Source: an uncultured Acidobacteriota bacterium
Lineage (GTDB): Bacteria > Acidobacteriota > Blastocatellia > RBC074
NCBI GenBank assembly: GCA_902825875.1
Contig: CADECP010000028.1
Coordinates: forward strand, 1 to 64,000
Length of the DNA: 64,000 nucleotides
Reading direction: 5' to 3'
Shown here: piece by piece, positions 8,584 to 21,491 of the stretch
Layout: the number at the start of each line of letters is the position of its first letter
Numbering within the stretch: the stretch's first letter is position 1
Notes under the pieces: model-generated
Seen by the model: only the letters and a program-made list of their open reading frames with translations
Told to the model about the DNA's origin: nothing
Database searches by the model: none
Program-made: the position numbers and the translations under genes

Positions 8584-9939
8584 ATGCAAGCGACTTTTTA
8601 TCGTGGTTGTTTGATCGTCTTGGCGCTGGCAATTTTGTTCAACACAGTTGCCGTTGTTGCTCAAAAGCAGGGCGAACGTAAAAAGCCTCAGCCTGAAAAG
8701 CAGCAAGATGCTCAGCCCAAGCCTCAATCGGACAATGTCGAAGTTGGAACCGAGTTAATTCTGGTTCCGGCTCTGGCCACTGATCGCAATGATGCGTATG
8801 TGCCCGATCTTCGCAAAGAAGAATTCACGATTACCGAAGACGGCGCAAAGCAAAACATCTCGTTTTTTGCTTCGGTCAACGAAGCTTTTCACGTTGTGCT
8901 TTTGATTGATTCCGGCCTGAGTCTGAACCCTGAAGATTTGCGGCGAGTCAAAATGGCTGCTCGTGAGATTCTGGAACAGCTTCGAGGGCGTGACGTGGTC
9001 AGCGTGATTTCCTTCAATGATTCTGTCAAAGAAGGATGTGGTTTCACAGGCGATTACTCGGTGTTACGCAATGCGATAAATAACATTCCGCCGGGCGGTG
9101 GAACCAAAGTTTACGACGCGATGGCTTTTGCGCTGAGCAATCTGAAACGTGCCAATGCCAAACGCAGCAGTATTATTTTGCTGACGGACGGCGTTGATTG
9201 GCATAGCGAAACGGCTTCTTCGGAAAGCACTATGCTGGAATTGGAAAAATTAGGCACGGTCGTTTACCCGGTTCGCTACGACAATCGCTCGCAAGTTGAA
9301 CTGATGCTGCGAAAACAAAAAGTGAAGAATTTTGATTCGGTTTTTGGCGCCGGTGGAATCGGCAGCGTGGCTACGACAACTGCTACCGAAGAAGCTCGTA
9401 ATTCATCACAACAGACAGGACAGGCTGACAAAGACCCTTCTTACAAACTGCCTATGCCGACTGGGCCGCCAATCAGACGTGATCGTAATCGTTATCCTGA
9501 TGGAAATGCTCCTCCATTACCGGGTGAACCCGGTGGCCAACCAGATATGAGGCGTCCGCCCGATCCGCGCGATTACCCGGACAACACTCGTAAAGATTCG
9601 GAAAGCTCAAAGGCTCCAAGTGGCTCGAAAACCCCCAGGAATGTGCCAACAGTTGGCGCAGAACCAACGCTGGATAACGTTTACAACCTGGCAGAGCAAT
9701 ACTTGAAAGGGTTGGCTGAATCCACCGGCGGTGAATTGCATCGCACTGAGAAGACAGCGGAATTGGCAGACATCTTTCAGCGAATCGTTAGCGATTTACG
9801 CAACCAGTATCTGCTTGGTTATTACTCCACCAATTTCGCCGATGATGGCAAGTTTCGAAAGATCAAAATAGAAGCCGCGCGCAAGGACACAATCATTCGA
9901 GCGCGTTTGGGGCATCGTTCTAACGAAGCAAAGAAGTGA
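8584..9939 (+). CDS. VWFA-domain protein (acidobacterial TIGR03436 type)
   Basis: A 451-residue exported protein. After a signal peptide (cleavage near VVAQ, residue ~27) comes the conserved lead-in of this family (VPALATDRNDAYVPDL, EEFTITEDGAKQ) and a von Willebrand factor A domain at ~100-260 (VVLLIDSGLSL, LLTDGVD). The metal-binding DxSxS motif reads DSGLS, so one Ser is replaced and the metal site may be weak. A Pro/Arg/Asp-rich low-complexity insert (~295-355) precedes the last part, ending in the family's YLLGYYSTN motif. The ATG at 8584 directly follows AGGAGG; an in-frame ATG 57 bases upstream lies in the terminator of the previous gene. VWFA proteins mediate protein contacts; the partner is unknown. 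A second member is at 62856. Confidence 0.87.
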   Translation: MQATFYRGCLIVLALAILFNTVAVVAQKQGERKKPQPEKQQDAQPKPQSDNVEVGTELILVPALATDRNDAYVPDLRKEEFTITEDGAKQNISFFASVNEAFHVVLLIDSGLSLNPEDLRRVKMAAREILEQLRGRDVVSVISFNDSVKEGCGFTGDYSVLRNAINNIPPGGGTKVYDAMAFALSNLKRANAKRSSIILLTDGVDWHSETASSESTMLELEKLGTVVYPVRYDNRSQVELMLRKQKVKNFDSVFGAGGIGSVATTTATEEARNSSQQTGQADKDPSYKLPMPTGPPIRRDRNRYPDGNAPPLPGEPGGQPDMRRPPDPRDYPDNTRKDSESSKAPSGSKTPRNVPTVGAEPTLDNVYNLAEQYLKGLAESTGGELHRTEKTAELADIFQRIVSDLRNQYLLGYYSTNFADDGKFRKIKIEAARKDTIIRARLGHRSNEAKK

Positions 9940-9971
9940 GTTGATAATCGAAAAAGCCGAAGCAGAAATAC

Positions 9972-10005
9972 AAAAGGGATCGGATTTTCAAGTCCGATCC
10001 CTTTT
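9972..10005. terminator. Bidirectional terminator between the VWFA gene and the tRNA
   Basis: AAAAGGGATCGGA pairs perfectly with TCCGATCCCTTTT around an 8-base loop. A-run and T-run flank the stem, so it can stop the VWFA transcript on the plus strand and the tRNA transcript on the minus strand. Confidence 0.85.
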
Positions 10006-10014
10006 CAGTTTGGA

Positions 10015-10088
<74 letters not shown>

Positions 10089-10171
10089 TCAAAACGAAGT
10101 CGTGAATGTAGGGGGCGCTCCCGGTTTTGTCAACGGTGATTCTGAAATTTTATTTTGATTCAATTGGCTCG

Positions 10172-10423
10172 CTATCCGCCAATCACCCCCGCAACGTTGC
10201 AATGTAGGCAGCGATAGAGCGTACCGGCTCGTTCTGGGAACACCTGTACTTTGGCTGGGCCACAAGTGTGTTCAACGTTGACCTCGAACAATGTGTAATA
10301 CTGGTCGTCATTAATGTCCATCAAAGCATCGAAAATTGCCTGCTCTGCCATGGTGTTTCGATCAACGGCCTGAAAAAAATCCAGTTCGTAATCTGAATAA
10401 CCATCCTCGTAACCATTCTGCAT
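10172..10423 (-). CDS. Small conserved protein with C-terminal Cys motifs
   Basis: An 83-residue acidic protein that I do not recognise. The N-terminal part is rich in Tyr, Asp and Glu (MQNGYEDGYSDYELDFF) and the C-terminal third carries HTCG and, about 20 residues later, CLHC, which could bind one metal ion as a small zinc ribbon. The start at 10423 is chosen because AGGAGGAAT lies at ideal distance; an upstream in-frame start would add 17 residues without a ribosome-binding site. A good sigma-70-type promoter is visible at 10502-10529, leaving a ~75-base leader. It is a lone gene between the initiator tRNA and the chaperone cluster. Confidence 0.7.
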   Translation of the reverse strand: MQNGYEDGYSDYELDFFQAVDRNTMAEQAIFDALMDINDDQYYTLFEVNVEHTCGPAKVQVFPERAGTLYRCLHCNVAGVIGG

Positions 10424-10501
10424 ACTGATTCCTCCTGCGAAAACTGCCTGGGCAGCCTTCGACTTTGTTGGCAATAAAATTTTAGGGTTTGGCTGGCGAC
10501 T

Positions 10502-10529
10502 TTTATACTACGCCACTGCCTGCTTTCAA
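10502..10529 (-). promoter_or_regulatory. Sigma-70-type promoter of the small Cys-motif gene
   Basis: On the minus strand TTGAAA (complement of 10524-10529) is separated by 16 bases from TATAAA (complement of 10502-10507). It points toward the gene starting at 10423. Confidence 0.55.
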
Positions 10530-10663
10530 AGTTCTAGCTTGCCCATCTTTCAAACTTATCTGCAAGCGACTTTGCCCCAGGAGCCTGTTCGATGATTTAA
10601 GCCTTTGATTTTGAACTCTTTGTCTCACCGTGCATTGTGTCTAAAATTTTTACTGCATAGTTC

Positions 10664-10692
10664 TTGACAGGAAGAAGCTCAAGTTTTATCTT
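10664..10692 (+). promoter_or_regulatory. Sigma-70-type promoter of hsp20
   Basis: A perfect -35 box TTGACA (10664-10669) is followed after 17 bases by TATCTT (10687-10692, 4 of 6 matches to TATAAT). It would start transcription near 10700, about 85 bases before the hsp20 start codon. Confidence 0.55.
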
Positions 10693-10785
10693 TCGCCTGC
10701 GCTCAGAAAATGGTACTGAGGCACTGATAAGTTGAAAGTAGGAGAAGAGAGGGATCAATCCCATAACAATTCAAGGAGGTAAATT

Positions 10786-11274
10786 ATGAGAACTGCTAGT
10801 TGTGGAGTTGTGAAACGTGATCCGGTCTTTGCCGATTTCAGGAATATCCAGGATGAATTCGGCAAGCTTTTCGCGGGCGGATTGCCGCGTATTTTCGGTG
10901 GCGAAGAAGTCTTCACTGGCAAATGGTCTCCGAACGTGGACATCTTTGAAACCGATGGTTCGATTGTGCTTGAAGCCGATTTGCCGGGAATGAAGGCAGA
11001 AGATTTCAATCTTTCGATTGAAAATTATCGGCTGACGCTGACTGGCGAACGCAAATTCGAGAAAGAAAGCAAAGGCGAGAATTGGCATCGAGTCGAACGC
11101 AATTACGGAACGTTTACTCGTACGTTTACATTGCCGAACACTGTCAATGTGGATGGCGTCAAGGCTGAATTCAAAGATGGAGTGTTGGTGGTGACGCTGC
11201 CGAAACGCGAAGAAGTGAAAGCTCGCAACATCAACGTGACGATCAAAACCGACACGAATGGATCAGCGAACTAA
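10786..11274 (+). CDS. Small heat shock protein, Hsp20/alpha-crystallin family
   Basis: A 162-residue ATP-independent holdase that keeps unfolding proteins soluble in the cytoplasm. The alpha-crystallin domain spans ~45-150: WSPNVDIFETDG, LEADLPGMKAEDF, LTGERKFE, RVERNYGTFTRTFTLP, and the closing GVLVVTLPKREEVK, whose AxGVLxVxLPK form is the signature of the family. The ATG has a perfect AAGGAGGT ribosome-binding site eight bases upstream, and TTGACA-N17-TATCTT lies before it. It leads a chaperone cluster: clpB follows after a hairpin at 11314-11342, so part of the transcripts may read through into the disaggregase, its natural partner in recovering aggregated proteins. Confidence 0.95.
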   Translation: MRTASCGVVKRDPVFADFRNIQDEFGKLFAGGLPRIFGGEEVFTGKWSPNVDIFETDGSIVLEADLPGMKAEDFNLSIENYRLTLTGERKFEKESKGENWHRVERNYGTFTRTFTLPNTVNVDGVKAEFKDGVLVVTLPKREEVKARNINVTIKTDTNGSAN

Positions 11275-11313
11275 GCGAGTGAAGTGAGATGGAGGCTAGC
11301 GATTGACACTTTG

Positions 11314-11342
11314 GGCTTCGGGCTTTTACAAAGCTCGAAGCC
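11314..11342 (+). terminator. Hairpin between hsp20 and clpB
   Basis: A 13-base stem (GGCTTCGGGCTTT with AAAGCTCGAAGCC, one G-T pair) with a 3-base loop is followed by TAAGTTTTAT. The T-run is interrupted, so it may be a partial terminator that lowers clpB expression relative to hsp20. Confidence 0.6.
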
Positions 11343-11363
11343 TAAGTTTTATCAGGAGGGAGT

Positions 11364-13949
11364 ATGAATCTAAACAAGTTTACCTTGAAAGCGCAGGAAG
11401 CGATTGAATCCGGTGTGGCGCTGGCCGAAAAGCAAAATCATCAACAGGTCGAGCCGGAACACGTTTTGGCTGCGATGATCGAACAGGCCGAAGGCGTGAC
11501 TCGCCCGATTCTGGGCAAGATCGGCGCAAACGCCGTCACAGTCCTGTCCGAAGTCGAAGCCGCGATCAAAAAGTTTCCTTCCGTCAGCGGTTTCGGCCAG
11601 AAGTTTTATGGCAATCGAACGACCGAAGCTTTCAGCAAAGCTCAGAAAGACGCCGACAAGCTGAAAGACGAATACATCTCGACCGAGCATTTGTTGCTGG
11701 CGCTGTGCGATGACAAACAGGACGCCGGAAAGATTTTGCGCTCGCACGGAGTCAGTCGAGACGCGCTGCAAAAAGTCATTCAGCAAATGCGCGCCGGAGC
11801 CAAAGTCACAAGCCAAAACGCCGAAGAAAGTTATCAAGCTCTGGCCAAATACTCGCGCGACCTGACTGAACTTGCTCGTCAAGGCAAGCTTGATCCGGTC
11901 ATCGGACGCGACGATGAAATCCGCCGCACGATTCAGGTGCTCTCGCGACGAACCAAAAACAACCCGGTCATCATTGGCGAACCCGGCGTGGGCAAAACCG
12001 CCATTGTCGAAGGTTTGGCGCAGCGAATTGTCTCTGGCGATGTGCCGGAAACTTTGAAAAACAAACGGCTGGTTGGGCTTGATTTGGGCGCGATGTTGGC
12101 GGGCGCGAAGTATCGCGGCGAATTTGAAGAACGGTTGAAAGCCGTGTTGCGCGAAATTGAAAAAGCCGAAGGCCACATCATCGTCTTCATTGATGAACTG
12201 CACACGCTGGTTGGCGCTGGCGCGAGCGAAGGTGCTGTGGATGCTTCGAATATGCTGAAACCCGCGCTGGCTCGCGGAGAATTGCGCTGTGTCGGCGCGA
12301 CTACGCTGAACGAATATCAAAAGTACATCGAGAAAGACAAAGCCCTGGAGCGTCGTTTCCAGCAGGTGTATGCCTCCGAACCGAATGTCGAAGATACCAT
12401 CGCCATTTTGCGCGGTTTGAAAGACAAATACGAAACTCATCACGGCGTGCGCATTAAAGACGCTGCGATTGTGGCGGCGGCGACTTTGTCGAATCGTTAC
12501 ATCACAGACCGGTTTTTGCCGGACAAAGCGATTGATCTGGTGGACGAAGCGGCTTCCAAATTGCGAATCGAAATTGATTCGTTACCAACGGAAATTGACG
12601 AAGTTGAGCGCGAAATCATTCAGCGCGAAATCGAAAAACAGGCGTTGATGCGTGAAGAAGACGCCGTTTCCAAAGAGCGTTTGGCCAAAGTCGAAAAAGA
12701 AATCGCCGACTTGAAAGAAAAATCCGGCGCTATGAAAGCCAAGTGGCAATCAGAAAAAGAAGTCATCGAGCGCATTCGTTCGTCGAAAGAGCAAACTGAA
12801 GCTCTGAAAGTCGAAGCCGAGCAATTTGAACGCGCTGGCAATTACGAAAAAGTCGCCGAGATTCGTTACGGAAAGATGGTCGAGTTGCAGCGGCAGTTTG
12901 ATGCCGATCAAGCCAAGTTGGAAGAGTTGCAAGCCGCCGGGCGAACGCTGAAAGAGGAAGTCACAGAAGAAGACATTGCCGAAGTCGTAGCCAAATGGAC
13001 TGGCGTGCCGGTGTCGAAAATGCTGGAAGGAGAAGTTCAGAAACTGGTCAAGATGGAAGAGCGACTTGGTGTGCGTGTCATAGGGCAAGACGACGCTTTG
13101 GTGGCGGTGTCAAACGCCGTTCGTCGCGCTCGCGCGGGACTGCAAGACCCGAAACGTCCGATTGGTTCGTTCATCTTTCTTGGTCCAACCGGCGTAGGCA
13201 AAACCGAAACCGCGCGAGCGTTGGCGGAGTTCCTGTTCGATGACGAACACGCGATGGTGCGATTGGATATGTCGGAGTTTATGGAAAAGCATTCGGTGGC
13301 GCGTTTGATTGGAGCGCCTCCGGGTTATGTCGGTTACGACGAAGGCGGCTATCTAACCGAAGCCGTGCGCCGTCGGCCTTATTCTGTGGTGCTGTTCGAC
13401 GAAATCGAAAAAGGCCATCCCGATGTATTCAACATTTTGCTGCAAATTCTGGATGACGGACGGTTGACCGATGGCAAAGGCCGCACTGTGGATTTCAAAA
13501 ACACTGTCATCATCATGACTTCGAACGTGGGTTCGCGCGAGATTCAGGATTTTCACGGTGATGACAAATCAATGCGCTCGGCCGTGCTGGATCAATTGCG
13601 CGGCCAGTTCAAGCCGGAGTTTTTGAACCGTATTGACGACATTATCATCTTCAAGAGTCTTGGGATCGAACAGATTCGTTCGATCATCAAGGTTCAGTTG
13701 GAATCGTTGCGAAAGATGCTGGCCGACCGAAAAATCACGCTGGCGCTGGACGCTTCGGCGGAAGAATTGCTGACGCGCGAAGGTTACGATCCGGTTTACG
13801 GCGCGCGTCCGTTGAAACGAGCGATTCAAAGTTTGATCCAGAATCCGCTGGCCATGAAATTGCTCGGCGGCGAAGTCAAACTTGGCGACACGCTCACGGT
13901 CAAAGGCGATTTGGACACCGGACAGATGTTGTTTTCGACAGGAGCGTAA
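11364..13949 (+). CDS. clpB: ClpB disaggregase
   Basis: An 861-residue Hsp100 ATPase that extracts polypeptides from aggregates together with DnaK. Order: Clp N-domain (~1-150), AAA1 with Walker A GEPGVGKT (K211) and Walker B FIDEL, the coiled-coil M-domain (~400-525, rich in Glu/Lys/Arg), and AAA2 with GPTGVGKT (K613) and LFDEIEK. The substrate-gripping pore tyrosines are present in both rings: KYRG (Y250) and PGYVGY (Y655). Length is normal for ClpB and no ClpP-docking LGF/VGF tripeptide is seen before [10 protein letters not shown]. The ATG follows CAGGAGGGAG. Upstream hsp20 and downstream grpE fit a protein-rescue operon, although dnaK and dnaJ are not in the window. Confidence 0.97.
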   Translation: MNLNKFTLKAQEAIESGVALAEKQNHQQVEPEHVLAAMIEQAEGVTRPILGKIGANAVTVLSEVEAAIKKFPSVSGFGQKFYGNRTTEAFSKAQKDADKLKDEYISTEHLLLALCDDKQDAGKILRSHGVSRDALQKVIQQMRAGAKVTSQNAEESYQALAKYSRDLTELARQGKLDPVIGRDDEIRRTIQVLSRRTKNNPVIIGEPGVGKTAIVEGLAQRIVSGDVPETLKNKRLVGLDLGAMLAGAKYRGEFEERLKAVLREIEKAEGHIIVFIDELHTLVGAGASEGAVDASNMLKPALARGELRCVGATTLNEYQKYIEKDKALERRFQQVYASEPNVEDTIAILRGLKDKYETHHGVRIKDAAIVAAATLSNRYITDRFLPDKAIDLVDEAASKLRIEIDSLPTEIDEVEREIIQREIEKQALMREEDAVSKERLAKVEKEIADLKEKSGAMKAKWQSEKEVIERIRSSKEQTEALKVEAEQFERAGNYEKVAEIRYGKMVELQRQFDADQAKLEELQAAGRTLKEEVTEEDIAEVVAKWTGVPVSKMLEGEVQKLVKMEERLGVRVIGQDDALVAVSNAVRRARAGLQDPKRPIGSFIFLGPTGVGKTETARALAEFLFDDEHAMVRLDMSEFMEKHSVARLIGAPPGYVGYDEGGYLTEAVRRRPYSVVLFDEIEKGHPDVFNILLQILDDGRLTDGKGRTVDFKNTVIIMTSNVGSREIQDFHGDDKSMRSAVLDQLRGQFKPEFLNRIDDIIIFKSLGIEQIRSIIKVQLESLRKMLADRKITLALDASAEELLTREGYDPVYGARPLKRAIQSLIQNPLAMKLLGGEVKLGDTLTVKGDLDTGQMLFSTGA

Positions 13950-13956
13950 GACACGA

Positions 13957-14075
13957 CGGGGAGACAGAGGGAAAGAGGGATTGAGAGAAGGAGAGATTGC
14001 GTCCCAATTCATCTCCCTATCCCGCCGTCCTTCAATCTCCCTATCCCGCTGTCTTTCTGCCGCCTTGTCTGACCT
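13957..14075. repeat. Imperfect purine/pyrimidine palindrome between clpB and grpE
   Basis: The stretch has a purine-rich left half (GGGGAGACAGAGGGAAAGAG) and pyrimidine-rich right half with two related blocks, TCTCCCTATCCCGCCGTCC and TCTCCCTATCCCGCTGTC, that can pair back on it with mismatches. It fills most of the 198-base gap. No T-tract follows, so termination is doubtful; it looks like an inserted palindromic repeat. Confidence 0.6.
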
Positions 14076-14147
14076 CAACTGCGATGATAGATTGCCCGTC
14101 CTTCACTAGGGGTTTAAGAAGCACTTTTACACACAGTTTTTCTAGCT

Positions 14148-14819
14148 ATGAATTCAAACACAGGTAACGAAGCAAGTCAGGCGGCAACAGCGGAAGCCGC
14201 AGAGGTTCATGAAATCCGCGTCAACGACAAGCGGCGGTTTACACCCGAAGGCGAACTCATCGCCGAAAACGCCGACGCAACTCCAACCGACAATTCATCC
14301 GAAGAACTCGAAACTCTTCAGGCAAAACTGAAAGAAGCGGAAGAAAAACGTCGTGAAGCCGAGTTGAAGCTCAGCGAACACGCCGACAAATTTCGCAAAG
14401 CGGAAGAACGGCTCCGAAGTGAAACGGAGGAAATGCGCGCTCGATTGAATCGCACGGCTGAACAACGGCTGGAAACAGCGCGCGGGGATTTGGTGGCCGG
14501 GTTGTTGGACACGCTCGACAATCTGAAGCGCGCGGTTGCCGCCGCTGAAGCCAGCCAACACAACGAAACCGATTTCAACGCCTTGCTCGAAGGCGTCAGA
14601 GCGACCGCCGGATTGTTTGAATCGAAAATGATCGGGCTTGGTCTGGAGCCTGTCGAAAGTGTCGGCCAGGATTTCAATCCGGAAATTCATGAAGCTGTCG
14701 AAATGGTTCCGGTCGAAGCCGATCAGGACAATAAAGTCATTGCCGAATATCAAACCGGCTACAAATTCGGAGACCGCTTGCTGCGCCCAGCGCGTGTTCG
14801 CGTGGGCAGAGCGAGCTAA
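14148..14819 (+). CDS. grpE: GrpE nucleotide exchange factor
   Basis: A 223-residue cofactor that releases ADP from DnaK. The N-terminal ~50 residues are acidic and disordered; a long coiled coil follows (~60-125, Glu/Lys/Arg-rich); the C-terminal beta domain (~130-223) carries the family signature: LLDTLDNLKRAV, LEPVESVGQDFNPEIHEAV and the closing YQTGYKFGDRLLRPARVRV. The start ATG has only a weak ribosome-binding site. It lies between clpB and groEL; dnaK must be elsewhere in the genome. Confidence 0.95.
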   Translation: MNSNTGNEASQAATAEAAEVHEIRVNDKRRFTPEGELIAENADATPTDNSSEELETLQAKLKEAEEKRREAELKLSEHADKFRKAEERLRSETEEMRARLNRTAEQRLETARGDLVAGLLDTLDNLKRAVAAAEASQHNETDFNALLEGVRATAGLFESKMIGLGLEPVESVGQDFNPEIHEAVEMVPVEADQDNKVIAEYQTGYKFGDRLLRPARVRVGRAS

Positions 14820-14836
14820 ACACTAAACAATTGATA

Positions 14837-14905
14837 CGGAACCGGGAGCGGTAGCGACCGGGTTGGTTATTCAGCCATACCCGGTCGCTACCGCTCCCGG
14901 TTCCG
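14837..14905. repeat. Family A palindromic repeat, copy 1 (perfect)
   Basis: Two perfect 27-base arms (14837-14863 and 14879-14905; core GGGAGCGGTAGCGACCGGGT) with a 15-base loop. Related copies lie at 39305-39397 and 43129-43206. It ends only 24 bases before the groEL GTG, next to its ribosome-binding site. There is no T-tract. Confidence 0.9.
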
Positions 14906-14913
14906 AACCGTAA

Positions 14914-16539
<1,626 letters not shown>

Positions 16540-16540
16540 A

Positions 16541-16623
16541 AGTAGTCGGAAGTCGGTAGTCAGGAATCAGTAGAGCCTCCATTGAAGATTCTACTGACTT
16601 CCGTCTACCGACTCCCGGCTACT
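16541..16623. repeat. Long palindrome after groEL
   Basis: Arms of 34 bases (16541-16574 and 16590-16623) pair at about 28 positions around a 15-base loop; short motifs AGTCGGTAGTC and ATCAGTAGA alternate within the arms. It begins one base after the groEL stop codon. There is no T-run, so any terminator role is uncertain. The style resembles the palindrome at 30282-30349 (CAGTAGACAGTAG motifs). Confidence 0.75.
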
Positions 16624-16852
16624 CTGTGGCATTCCTTGACACTGCCAATTGTGAGCAGTAGCTTTACCGCGCCTTCCAAAACTGCGCGGTTATTTGATCT
16701 TCGCCGCGATCCGAAAGTGAAAAAGAAACGTCGAAATTGTTTGCTGGCGGACTGTGAAGTTTCGATCTGACGGGGTAGACTTTTCGTAGTTGAAGATGGT
16801 GTTGAGAACCTGATTTTTTCAGGCGAGTTTATTCATAGAGAGGTAAAAAGCC
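16624..16852 (+). promoter_or_regulatory. Upstream region of the ClpC-like gene with a possible promoter
   Basis: Together with the palindrome before it this makes a 313-base gap. TTGACA at 16636-16641 is followed after 17 bases by TAGCTT (16659-16664), a weak -10 match. No heat-shock operator is visible. Confidence 0.35.
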
Positions 16853-19114
<2,262 letters not shown>

Positions 19115-19140
19115 CCGCGAGCTTGATTTTAGTAACGCAA

Positions 19141-19182
19141 AACAGCCCGGCGAACCGTTGATTCGCCGGGCTGTTTGTTTGT
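19141..19182 (+). terminator. Strong rho-independent terminator closing the chaperone cluster
   Basis: A perfect 14-base stem (AACAGCCCGGCGAA with TTCGCCGGGCTGTT) with a 7-base loop is followed by TGTTTGTT, 27 bases after the ClpC-like stop. Confidence 0.92.
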
Positions 19183-19340
19183 TAACGATCTGGCAGTGCT
19201 GAACAGCTTGGGTGATTGCAAGAATGCAGTTGCCAAAGTATTCTCAGCGTCCTGCGGGGGCAATTGTGAAACATGATCTTGCCTGCCCCGGTTGTCCTCA
19301 TTCAAAAATTGTTATTCAACACAACTGAAGACCTTCAACA

Positions 19341-21491
19341 ATGAATTACACACGTCCGATTGACCTGATCTGGCCGATTGCTGAACTGCTACGGCACGAT
19401 TACAAACGCTCCGATTATGGCAAGGTGGTTTTGCCGCTGACCGTCTTGCGCCGTCTCGATTGCGTGCTCGCACCGACAAAAGTGAAAGTGCTGAAGGCGG
19501 TTCCTGATGCTGTGAAGAAGGGCGAGAAAGCAGCAGATCTATTGCTCAACAAAGCCGCTGGGCAATCATTCCATAACCGCAGCCAATATGATTTCAAACG
19601 TCTGCTGGATGAACCGAACCAACTCGAAAAGAACCTTAAAGCCTACATCAACGGCTTTTCGGCCAATATCCGCGAAATCATGGAATACTTTTCTTTCGCG
19701 GAACATATTGTCCGGCTTGATAAAGCCAATCTTCTTTTCAAAGTTGTCAGCAAATTTGGCGAAGTGAATCTGCACCCCGATGAAGTGGACAACCACGAGA
19801 TGGGCGCGATTTACGAAGAATTGATTCGTCGCTTTTCGGAACTCTCCAACGAAACTGCCGGTGAGCACTTCACACCACGAGAAGTCATCAAGCTGATGGT
19901 CAACCTGCTTTTTCTGGAAGACCGCCAGATTCTGCGTCGCAAAGGCATCGTCAAAAAGCTTTACGATCCGGCGTGCGGTACGGGCGGGATGCTTTCGGTT
20001 GCTGAAGATTACCTGCGCGAACTCAATCCCGGCACAGACAAAGAACCGGGCGGACGGCTGGAACTGTTCGGGCAGGAGATCAACCCGGAGTCTTACGCCA
20101 TTTGCAAAGCCGATATGGTCATCAAGGGGAACAACGCCGGGAACATCAAGTTCGGCAATTCTTTCACGACGGATGGGCTGCCCGATGAACGCTTCGATTA
20201 CATGCTCTCCAATCCGCCCTTCGGCGTTGAATGGAAGAAAGTCGAAGAGTTCATCCGCGATGAAAACAAAAACTTCGGCCACGCCGGGCGTTTCGGGGCG
20301 GGATTGCCGCGCATCAGCGATGGTTCGTTGCTCTTCCTGCAACACATGTTTTCCAAGCGCAAAGAGGGCGCGGAAGGCACGCGGCTGGGCATCGTCTTCA
20401 ATGGCTCGCCGCTTTTTTCCGGCGGAGCGGGTTCAGGCGAAAGCGAGATTCGCCGCTGGATCATCGAAAACGACTGGCTAGAAGCCATCGTTGCCTTGCC
20501 CGATCAGCTTTTCTACAACACGGGCATTTCGACCTACATTTGGATTGTCACGAACCGCAAAAGCAAAGCCCGCCGGGGAAAAGTTCAACTGGTCAACGCC
20601 GCTGGCTTCTCCCACAAAATGGACAAAAGTCTGGGCAACAAGCGGAACAAGATCGGTGATGGCACAAGAGGTAAACCCGACCACATTGGCGAAATCACCC
20701 AAATCTATGGCGCGTTCCAGCACAACCCAACGCGAATTTTCGATGTGGACGGAAAGCCGAAGCCGCAAATTGTCAGCAAAATTTTCGATAATGAAGATTT
20801 CGGTTATCGCCGCATCACTGTCGAGCGGCCTTTGCGGTTGCGCGTGGATTTCTCTGCTGAATCTCTGGCGCGGTTACACGCATTGTGCGCGGAAAACAAA
20901 GAAGCGCCATTGGCGAATCTGGTCGAAGCGGTCGCTTCGGTGTTGGGGCCGGGGCCGCACATGGATTACAACGATGTTTGGGAAATGGTCAGCGTCAATG
21001 CTGATGATCGGAAGATGAAGCTGCCCGCCAAACGCGTGAAACTCTTCCGCGAAGCCTGCTGCCAGCGCGATGAAACGGCGGAACGGGTCATCGCCGACCA
21101 TTTCTCCGCGCATCTCACGCCGGATTACGGCTTTGAGAATATGCCGCTTTTTGGCATTTATTTTGGCGAAACCGAAGGCGAGTTCACCTGTTACGAAGCC
21201 GACCCAGCGTTGCGCGATTTTGAAAACGTGCCGCTCAAGGAAGACATCAAGGATTACTTCCGCCGTGAAGTGATGCCGCACGTCAAAGGCAAGGAAGGCG
21301 AATGCGAAGCCTGGATTAACCCGGATGTCAGGGATGAACTGGATGACGAAATCGGCAAGGTCGGTTACGAAATTCCCTTCACGCGCCACTTTTACGAATA
21401 CAAACGGCCGCTGAAGCTGGAAGATATTGAAGCCGAGATCATCGAGTTGGAAAACCGGATTCAGGGAATGCTGAAAGGAGCGTTGGCGTGA
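19341..21491 (+). CDS. hsdM: Type I restriction-modification DNA methyltransferase subunit (HsdM)
   Basis: A 716-residue N6-adenine methyltransferase. The N-terminal helical HsdM domain (~5-140) is followed by the catalytic domain: AdoMet motif DPACGTGG (from D209) and catalytic NPPFG (from N291). HFTPREV upstream and YNTGISTYIW downstream are typical of HsdM. The C-terminal ~250 residues form an extended tail ending in a probable coiled coil (LEDIEAEIIELENRI). It methylates the host's target sites together with HsdS. It is longer than EcoKI HsdM (~530 residues). The ATG at 19341 lacks a strong ribosome-binding site. Its stop overlaps the hsdS start (GTGA at 21488), the first of three overlaps tying the operon together. 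Confidence 0.95.
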   Translation: MNYTRPIDLIWPIAELLRHDYKRSDYGKVVLPLTVLRRLDCVLAPTKVKVLKAVPDAVKKGEKAADLLLNKAAGQSFHNRSQYDFKRLLDEPNQLEKNLKAYINGFSANIREIMEYFSFAEHIVRLDKANLLFKVVSKFGEVNLHPDEVDNHEMGAIYEELIRRFSELSNETAGEHFTPREVIKLMVNLLFLEDRQILRRKGIVKKLYDPACGTGGMLSVAEDYLRELNPGTDKEPGGRLELFGQEINPESYAICKADMVIKGNNAGNIKFGNSFTTDGLPDERFDYMLSNPPFGVEWKKVEEFIRDENKNFGHAGRFGAGLPRISDGSLLFLQHMFSKRKEGAEGTRLGIVFNGSPLFSGGAGSGESEIRRWIIENDWLEAIVALPDQLFYNTGISTYIWIVTNRKSKARRGKVQLVNAAGFSHKMDKSLGNKRNKIGDGTRGKPDHIGEITQIYGAFQHNPTRIFDVDGKPKPQIVSKIFDNEDFGYRRITVERPLRLRVDFSAESLARLHALCAENKEAPLANLVEAVASVLGPGPHMDYNDVWEMVSVNADDRKMKLPAKRVKLFREACCQRDETAERVIADHFSAHLTPDYGFENMPLFGIYFGETEGEFTCYEADPALRDFENVPLKEDIKDYFRREVMPHVKGKEGECEAWINPDVRDELDDEIGKVGYEIPFTRHFYEYKRPLKLEDIEAEIIELENRIQGMLKGALA

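Larger units (their letters stand above)
10424..10785. other. Divergent intergenic region upstream of hsp20
   Basis: This 362-base gap separates the minus-strand small gene from hsp20. It holds one promoter for each side (10502-10529 on the minus strand, 10664-10692 on the plus strand). I looked for a CIRCE element (TTAGCACTC-N9-GAGTGCTAA) and for a sigma-32-type promoter and saw neither. Confidence 0.6.
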